Source: Oegoconia quadripuncta
Taxonomy: Eukaryota > Arthropoda > Insecta > Lepidoptera > Autostichidae
DNA: 64,000 bases
Reading direction: 5' to 3'
Assembly (NCBI GenBank): GCA_949316235.1
Contig: OX438741.1
Span: forward strand, 22,968,324-23,032,323
The notes below the pieces were generated by a model. It made no database searches. It saw nothing but the letters and a program-made list of their open reading frames with translations, and was not told the origin of the DNA. Numbering within the stretch: position 1 is the stretch's first letter; every line of letters begins with the position of its first letter. Positions 56,846 through 64,000 of the stretch are shown piece after piece. The translations under genes were made by a program, and so were the position numbers.

Positions 56846-57984
56846 CTATCAAGAAGTGTTTGTTTACCCTCTTGGTACCTATAACAGGTAAAGACAGAAC
56901 AAAACCTACTATAAAGTAAACTTTAGAAGTGGTTCCCTAAAGCACGTCACACCCCGAATCGGATGCTCACCTAACGCTTTATCGCTCTATCCACCCCTCA
57001 TTTACTATCCAATGAAAATATATTTAGCTCGTTGATGTTGTCGTAACGTTACATCACTAGGGAGGCAGGGAGGCATGAAATTTGCCTATTTGTGTACTTA
57101 CAATGCCACATGCTCACTTAGAAATATGAAATACCCGCATCAACAAAGTTGTCGTAGAATTAGATCATCTGATTCTGAATGCCTGTTGTAAACGAACTTA
57201 AATTAAATTCTATTGGGAATCACAAAATTTAGATTACTTCGAATAGGGGTATTGTCGATTAATGAATTCAATGGTCGATTGAGGGATGATTCCTTGGAAG
57301 ATTTTATTGTTCAAAGAGTCCGGGGGTTAACAAAGACATTACAAATTCAAGCGTGTAGTTACGTTTAGTAAACACGTCTCTGGGACCCTCGGTTACCTGG
57401 CGTGGTACGTGACCGCCCGTCGGAGGACTTTGGAGGAACCCAAGGGCTTTATGGATTACGCGATTGTCCCTCGGGATTTAAACTTTGCTCTACTTAGAGC
57501 GCGGCGAGGGCATTAACTTTCCTTTGTTAGGAGTCCGTTCGTAATTATTCTGTTTGTATGCCTTATTTTGATCACGATTTTAAGCTATGAACTGATTACG
57601 ATGGATGACGGATGATGAATGAATTTATTATTTAAAGCTCAGTAGAGTGGAACATTTACAGGCTGATGATGAAGATCCTAATAATCTAATTAAGTTGAAA
57701 CTTCAAACTACCTTCGAACTAGGATTACCTGTGGTATAGTCGGCGTCGTAGTTAATCATACAGATGTGTCCTACATGAGTAATGATGATGCCTATTCAAA
57801 CTGTACCAATAAAATAACCCTCTTATATGGAACTGCTGATGATATAGCTTAAACAAGCAGCATGGTACTTAATTATTTAAAATAGCCCTGTATAATAATT
57901 ATGGGAACCGACTGTACCAATATCATCATCATACAAAGTAATATAAAAGGCTATCCACAAAAAAAAATAACAAACGTTATGGAA

Positions 57985-58245
57985 TATGTGACCGCCTTCG
58001 TGGCTCGTCGCAGGTTACATGTTTAGAACTCGGTTTGGTTGATGGGCATTTTAAATGTCCGCCTGGCTAAAATCTACCGCCAAGAACAATGGTATTAGCA
58101 TTGTTGTGTTCTAGTTGTCAGATATAAGATAGCTAGTCCCCCAAATAAGATGGGTTTTCCGGGTCAGTACGTTTGCTCCTGCCGCCTCATCTTCACTTAA
58201 CTTCAGTTGTGATTGAGGGCAAGTGCTAATACGTAGAAACATAAA
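57985..58245 (+). repeat. SINE family B copy
   Basis: ACCGCCTTCGTGGCTCGTCG head (B box lost), GGTTGATGGGCATTTTAAAT, GTTGTGTTCTAGTTGTCAGA, CATCTTCACTTAACTTCAG. Confidence 0.75.
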
Positions 58246-58893
58246 TATATGTGAAACACTTAGGCTGTGGGTAAACGTCTCCAAAGCTTCCATGCGGCCG
58301 ATGCGCTAACTCGGCGTCGGTGTCGTCGGCGCGAAGAAACTCGTGCCAAATGCATGCGTCCTAAGCTTGAAATCTATATTTACACCCATTTCATATCAGG
58401 ATTGTCTTTTCAAAGCATTTGAATTATTTTCTGTGATCAAATACCTTGTGTGTAACTGCATGCCATTAGTGTGATTATTATTCTTATACCCATTACATGT
58501 GGTCCAGGCGACAGCACGACAATCGTAACGCTACCAGTGTAAATGTCTGCAGCAAGACCTGCTTATACTGTAAGTAATGCGGTGTAGAAGTTGTTTCGAG
58601 TTGTTTTCCATAATTGAACAATCTGAGCGTAGCTGAATGCCTTTTGTGATTATTATTACCATCATTCGGCCCATAGATTGGTATTTTATTCTGATATAAA
58701 TTATTGTAATTGGAGAAAGGGGATCTAGCTAAATAATACCTAAAACGAAAAATCACACAAAAGAAGACAACGGTACATAATGGTGGTCACATATAGTGGT
58801 ACAGCTTCATAATATTTGACTGAACTGTAACTCTTGACTTATAATTGTCACAAAGTGCCGACAATAATACAGAAACTCGCAGTAAAATAACCA

Positions 58894-59030
58894 AAGCCAC
58901 TGCTGCATCACGACAATGTCCGTCCGCACACTTCACGGCAGACGATCTTTAAGTTGCAAGAGCTGAAAAGCCTGAAGAATCTCCATCAGACACACTTACT
59001 GGGGACCAGACCTGCTCCAATTAATTACCC
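58894..59030 (+). pseudogene. mariner transposase fragment
   Basis: + strand reads PLLHHDNVRPHTSRQTIFKL, then QEL, and after frameshifts words recalling 'PPYSPDLAPTDY' (CTCCATCAGACACACTTACT, GACCAGACCTGCTCCAATTA). HHDN-RPH carries the second catalytic aspartate of mariner transposases. Only about 45 codons remain, with no TIRs seen nearby. Dead fossil. Confidence 0.75.
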
Positions 59031-59599
59031 TTTTTTTCGCAATTTCAATAAGATTTTACATGGGAAAATATTAAAAAAAAATATTTGATGTGTCGGGGAA
59101 AAATACCTAGAATTTGTAATTTACATACAAAAAAATCTATACTAACGGCATAGTACATTATATGTTTTATGTACGAGTACGTAGCCAGTTCAAGGAACTT
59201 TCAGTTTGCCCTACGTAACTGAGACTTGTGATTATGATATGAGTTTCGATTGTGGTAATACACCAGATGCTAATCAGAAAGTTACGAAGCAATTTCAAGA
59301 TGTGTTAATTTAATTATTTTGAAATGAGAGATTCGTAATTACACACCTACATAAGTAGTATAAATGTAAATAGGCATCTGCAAAGCCATATAGCTTTAGC
59401 TAACAACACAAAACAGACCCAGAGGTACCCAAGGGACGGGACCAATTACTTAGCGACCAGATAGGTCGATACAGGTTTACTCTGCTGGAGCTACTCCTGT
59501 TCAACTATCAATAGTGGGGAAATGGTAAATAAACAATACATTGTCGTGGCGAGACACTGAAATAGATGGATAGGTGTATAAATTATCAGTAGTTTTCTA

Positions 59600-59818
59600 T
59601 TTTATTCATTGGCAGCCAACATTGCAACTGCAGCCGTTTCATGGATCTCGAATAACACCCTTGCAGCAGCCATTATTGGACTCAGTGCGTTATCTATAAT
59701 GGGACGATTTGCACTAATCGGCCGCTACGCATGCATGCTGGTGCGGGTTACGGCATATAATAACGTTTCTGCTCAAGCCCGTTGCCTATCAAAGGCCTGT
59801 CGTATGCTATTACGATAA
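59600..59818 (+). other. Possible orphan exon or old fragment
   Basis: A 70-codon open segment after a plausible acceptor (TTCATTGGCAG), reading ANIATAAVSWISNNTLAAAI then IGLSALSIMGRFALIGRYAC and ending at TAA. Ala/Ile rich with one hydrophobic stretch that could span a membrane. GC is higher than its surroundings. Not recognised; no ATG at the start and no neighbour exon found. Confidence 0.2.
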
Positions 59819-59900
59819 AAAAGTCCTATATTTGGTTCTTCGTATAAAATTTAGGTTAGGTTACTCAAGGTGTTGATGTAATGTGTGTATGTGCATTTCA

Positions 59901-59922
59901 GTCTGTCTCTCTCTCTCTCTGT
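59901..59922 (+). repeat. (CT)n microsatellite
   Basis: GTCTGTCTCTCTCTCTCTCT. Confidence 0.8.
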
Positions 59923-61074
59923 TCGTGTGTGTTATAGGTAATGTTTACTGCAAAAGTTCTCATTGGACAGTACTTCTCGTTATTGTGGTTTTATAAAACC
60001 TTTTCGTTTCAATGCATCGGTTTTGTGACAAGGCAGTCAAATTGTACCCACAGTAGCATACAACTGGTTGCGAGATTGCTCAATCATTGGACAACACATA
60101 TATACATACCAATAATGACAACTAACTGCCGCGCAAAGCGGCCTAATTGATGAGCTGTTGGTTTCTGTTGAACAAACGAAGTCCAAACGAACGGTCCAAT
60201 TAAAATAATCCGATCGAATCCTCGGAGAACTAACTCCGTTCCAATGAAGCTGTAGAATAAATTATTTGTCAACTTTCGGGGGGCAAAGCTAAAGAGCATT
60301 AGTTCATTTACCTCGTCTATGACACTTTGTAACTATAGTTAGAAGCAGTTGAAAACAATACTGTCTCATGAATAAAATATAATGCAATTTAGGGATAAAC
60401 ATCAAAGGAATTGGACCGTTTGAAATATATATGAGAAGTGTTAGGTGTAGGTAGCGTTAGAGGAGCATAACTAAAGGTGCTGAATGTAGGAGACGTTATT
60501 CATTTTCGCATCGCCTTCAAATAAGCTCGCATTTCATTTACGTTTTATGTAAGTGAAGCATTCAGCACCTGTACCATGACTCCAAGAAATATTATCGCCA
60601 CAGTCGGCTTTTCATTTCTTGTCATCGACATATCAAAATCGTGAGAAAGTGGTATGTTTAATACATATAAGGTAAGTTTATGGACAAAAAAGGTAATGCG
60701 TTAGTGACGCTCATTTATCTCGGTCGAAGACGAAGCGTTTCAAACGTGCAATCTTTCTCCAGACCTTGTCTGCTTCATAAGACGGGTGTCGACAGCATGT
60801 GTCACTAATTGCCTTCGTTGGGCAGCGAGTTCCGCCCGCCACGATTTATATCCGAGACATTACTCTGCACCAAATTGCTACCAGTAAAACTACTCTTTAT
60901 ATGATAATATTAAGACATAATTGAACTACAGATGTGTAAATGTTGACGAATCTAAAAGTTATAGTCAAAATTTGAAGAGCTATATTCACAAAAGCTACTC
61001 TGACAAAAGGGTAGCTTTCCCACACATTCTCGTCTAGAGCAAATCTGTACAAAAATACATTTTAGTTCATTAAT

Positions 61075-61270
61075 ATAATTCCTTCTTGGCCTTCCCCTTC
61101 CTCTCTGCCATTATATATATTACAAGAACGCGCGAACGCGTGTCGTATCAGAACCTTTCCTATTCAATTTTCTATTATTAATAAAATACACCTTTTCTTT
61201 CACTCTTTTCACTATTTCCTCGTTCTTAACCTTTGTCCAAACAGCTTATCCTTAACCTTTTCGTCCTGCA
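61075..61270 (-). pseudogene. LINE ORF C-terminal scrap
   Basis: Minus strand: VWTKVKNEEIVKRVKEKVYF then INNRKLNRKGSDT, the 'SWT-K--NEEVL..VKEKR-L---I-NRR-K' block of the LINE at 50883-51243. Confidence 0.6.
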
Positions 61271-61849
61271 CCTCTGCACATCTTGAACGCCTCCAGTATT
61301 TCTGTATCCTTTTGTGTAATTTCCCAAAACGTGTGAGAATATATTGCATATAAAGTTTTTTTTATGACATCAACAGTCTACATCATGTGTTAAAAAGTTA
61401 TGTTGATAGCAGAGACTCGCTAAACTTATGAGGTGTTATTCGAAATACATACGAATTCAAACAATATGTTACCAACATTACGAGACTAAGTAAGTCTAAT
61501 AATAGTCAGCACTATCTTTCTCTTGCACCATAATCGTTCAACCGTTCTGTCACCCTTTGTGCATTACTATTTATCAATACTATAATTCTTTTGCTATGTA
61601 AGTTCATCGCCCATTCGCACTTCCATATTAAGAGTTTGACTTTACCCAGAAACGATTTAAATATCCTAAACATTTACATCATTGGTAATCGAAACGGTGA
61701 GCCAAGATGCGGAATCGTGGATTACTGTATAACAATAACAAGAGATTCAATTGCATAACGCCAAATGGTGCATGAAACTGGATTATCGTAAACATTATAC
61801 GATCGGCCCAGAACACGCATCTCGCTCATCACTGTCCCAAAAACGGTGT

Positions 61850-61995
61850 CTAAAAATAACGCCCCTATAGCTTCTGATCGGAATCCCATTGCGGGGTATT
61901 CAGGAGTAGATGGAGCAGGTATAGAGAACCGTGTACCTACATATCACCCCACCTGGGCTCCAGTGACCCAATTTCACTGTCACGTCGCTCCTTTC
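61850..61995 (-). other. Unidentified GC-richer block
   Basis: About 146 bp (CCATTGCGGGGTATTCAGGA, CACCCCACCTGGGCTCCAGT) that stands out from AT-rich flanks. It looks conserved or repeat-like but I cannot name it; all minus frames have stops. Confidence 0.3.
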
Positions 61996-62257
61996 AGATA
62001 AAAATACTTCACACAATAAAGGCAGGATCGTAGTGCAGTAAAGTTAACGTTGAGGAAAAAAATCTTTCAATTCATGAACTTGGGCTACGACCCTATGACT
62101 ATAACTTGGGTTATTGCCAGTTCGATGATGCTTGCTGTTCAGTGTATCTGATTGTTTCGAGAAATACTTTAAAAAAACCACCTAGCGCGAGTTAGGACAC
62201 GTGCAATAAGGGTTCCGTAGTATCAATTTTTTATTGCAGTTCTAAAAGTTTGTTATT

Positions 62258-62522
62258 GGTGTCGATTCGTTTCGCATACGCTTCAACCAAAATTAGACAA
62301 AGTTTAGGTATTTTTTAACTACGATCACATAAAAATGGCGACATGACGTTTTACTCCTGCCATTTCGTTCATACATGAAAAACGTTTAATCGTTTTTGGT
62401 TGCTATGTCTACACGTCATGCTCTCTACAATACAGTGTCATTTTGGAAGAACTAAACTGTCGTCCTTTTTGTGTGCACTATCCTGCCCAAAGGATAGACT
62501 AGCCTACAACCGAATCGACACC
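62258..62522. mobile_element. 265-bp MITE, GGTGTCGATTCG ends (copy 3, divergent)
   Basis: GGTGTCGATTCG at the left and CGAATCGACACC at the right, perfect 12-bp ends shared with 33891-34030 and 41086-41240. The interior is different and longer. No clear 3-bp target duplication. Confidence 0.6.
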
Positions 62523-63027
62523 GACATTGCATGCTATTGCGTTCTACTATATCATATTAGATCTGCAAAAGTAGTTAATTGTAACTATCTCTGCCCATCT
62601 CTGGTTTCCAGCAGCATTTGTTTCTCCCTAAGTAAATAAACTACATCCAAGGATAACAAATCTCATAAATGATGAATGTTTACTTACCTACCTTTCATGA
62701 TTTTTTTTAATTTTCTTAGCGACATTTAAAGATAAGTTGGAGGACAGCAATTTCAAAGCGCTGCTGTTTTGGAGGAGTCCCGATCACGTTTTCGAAAACC
62801 ATTGTACCAATTAATAGATGCCATAATTTTTTTCACTATTCTAATTCTCATCGAATGAACTGACGACCAATGCACGTTTGACCAACGCATCGTTTGAGTT
62901 TCCTGCAGTTCACCGAAGGAACATTAGACCGTAAAACTGTTGACATTGTGTACAATGCCTACGTCGCTTTTGACCGCAGAGATCATTGATCAAAGAAAAT
63001 TGCAAAAAGGCAAGTTTATGAAAATAT

Positions 63028-63135
63028 TTTTTTTTTTTTTTTTTTATGAGAGGGCGGCAAACGAGCATGCGGGGCACCTGATGGAAAGCAATCACCACCA
63101 CCACCACCACCACCACCACCGCCACCACCACACAT
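63028..63135 (-). repeat. SINE/LINE tail with T18 and (CAC)n
   Basis: T-run at 63028-63045, then ATGAGAGGGCGGCAAACGAG CATGC and GGGCACCTGATGGAAAGC, followed by (CAC)n at 63092-63130. This word set is a common inverted retroposon end in Lepidoptera (from memory). Confidence 0.55.
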
Positions 63136-63150
63136 GAGATATATCTCATG
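63133..63150. repeat. Perfect 18-bp palindrome
   Basis: CATGAGATATATCTCATG, 18 bp before the larger palindrome. Confidence 0.9.
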
Positions 63151-63167
63151 CACCCTGTTAACCCTGA

Positions 63168-63219
63168 TAATCTATTTTTATTTAGACAAGGTATACCTTG
63201 TCTAAATAAAAATAGATTA
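63168..63219. repeat. Perfect 52-bp palindrome
   Basis: Left half TAATCTATTTTTATTTAGAC AAGGTA, right half its exact complement, no loop. Checked base by base. Confidence 0.95.
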
Positions 63220-64000
63220 AAATTAACAAAAAAATCTATATAAAAACCTATAGTATTATAGTATATTATACAAGTGATCACGAGTATTCCACTGCAAAAT
63301 ATCGAGCCAGACGCAACTAATGACCGACCTCTCGGGTTAAGATCGCTGCCAAATAGTCACTTAGCAATGTAGACTCTGTACACTGCTCTGCCTGTTTCAC
63401 AGCTAAATGCTTTTTGAAGGTTCCAATCATAGTGCGTGTACTGGATTGCTCTAAGAAAAAAATTGATGCTTGATGTCCTAATATTTTTACAGTTTTCATT
63501 TATCGCCATAGACTAAGATTTTTAATCGACGTTTTACTTGTAAATTTTTTTTTGGTTTTTTAATAATTATTTTTTGGAAGTGCATACGAACATTACTTTT
63601 ACCAGCAACATTTTAGATAAAAAAGATTAGACCTCTTCCTTACGGCGATATGCTATGCAGTGAACACGTGTGAATTAAATAAATAGAAAATAAAAATATT
63701 ATGAAATACGGGCCTAAGTCTTTCACTACATCTAGCACAGCCCCACTGTCTCCGCCACAGTGGTGACACATAAATATGAAGATCTGATGATGCACTCTGG
63801 AGATAGAGAATGGAACCTTACTGGAAGTCAATAGAGTTCAATTGTTCAATTTTTATATTAAAACATTCCCCAAGAAAAAAAAGATCTTTTTAACTAAAGT
63901 AAAAACACGAAACTGTCTTAAGTTGAATAAACTGGTAATGAAACAGTAAATAAACAACGTTATTATATTATTAGAGCCACCATAAATCTTTAGAACAACA

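Larger units (their letters stand above)
44995..64000. other. Upstream side of kuz: intron 1 or 5' flank
   Basis: No exon recognised on either strand. Repeats are listed separately. Spans where I see nothing: 44995-46205, 46470-47320, 49115-50645, 52130-53070, 54835-55485, 55705-56625, 56850-57975, 58250-58890, 59030-59600, 59825-61070, 61275-61845, 62525-63025, 63222-64000. A signal-peptide exon of kuz is expected here or beyond. Confidence 0.55.

Noticed and set aside
63100..63281. Poly-Val / poly-His ORFs
   Set aside because: Translations of the (CAC)n microsatellite.

Overview
This window is gene-poor, AT-rich insect DNA, most likely from a moth or butterfly. The evidence is the type of repeats: tRNA-headed SINEs with lepidopteran-style tails, CTAG-ended Helitrons, the 'CGACTTCAAAAAAGGAGG' dispersed repeat, and RTE/Jockey-like LINE tails. 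The protein exons also read as insect. There is no bacterial-type gene packing, operon or CRISPR.

The one confident host gene is on the minus strand. It is the prodomain and start of the catalytic domain of an ADAM10/Kuzbanian (kuz) metalloprotease. Seven exons (44795-44994, 44018-44084, 35201-35392, 14903-15089, 9207-9360, 5681-5845, 3784-3955) splice in phase at consensus GT/AG sites. They give 378 uninterrupted codons containing, in order, the prodomain, a GGCG cysteine switch, an RVRR furin-type site, and the catalytic-domain start up to the TYRDFTGGTLG segment. The zinc-site exon should lie left of base 3784. The signal-peptide exon should lie right of 44994; I could not find it between there and 64000, which is therefore read as intron 1 or upstream DNA.

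The introns and the 45-64 kb flank are filled with mobile-element debris. 9434-13838 holds two Helitrons in exact head-to-tail tandem, with minisatellites and two remnants of a Pif1-like helicase tail; it starts 73 bp upstream of a kuz 3' splice site. 27623-28688 is a Tc1/mariner-like element with 270-bp terminal inverted repeats. 47320-49115 is a composite of 241-bp tandem repeats, a Helitron-type N-terminal ORF and a 265-bp-arm fold-back. At least three SINE families, several LINE 3' fragments, three members of one MITE family with 3-bp target duplications, a mariner transposase scrap and several palindromes make up the rest.

The most notable points are the decayed tandem copy of a kuz exon in the adjoining intron, transposons sitting within tens of bases of kuz splice sites, the abutting Helitron pair, and a perfect 118-bp local duplication inserted into another repeat. 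Remaining stretches are AT-rich DNA in which I recognise nothing.
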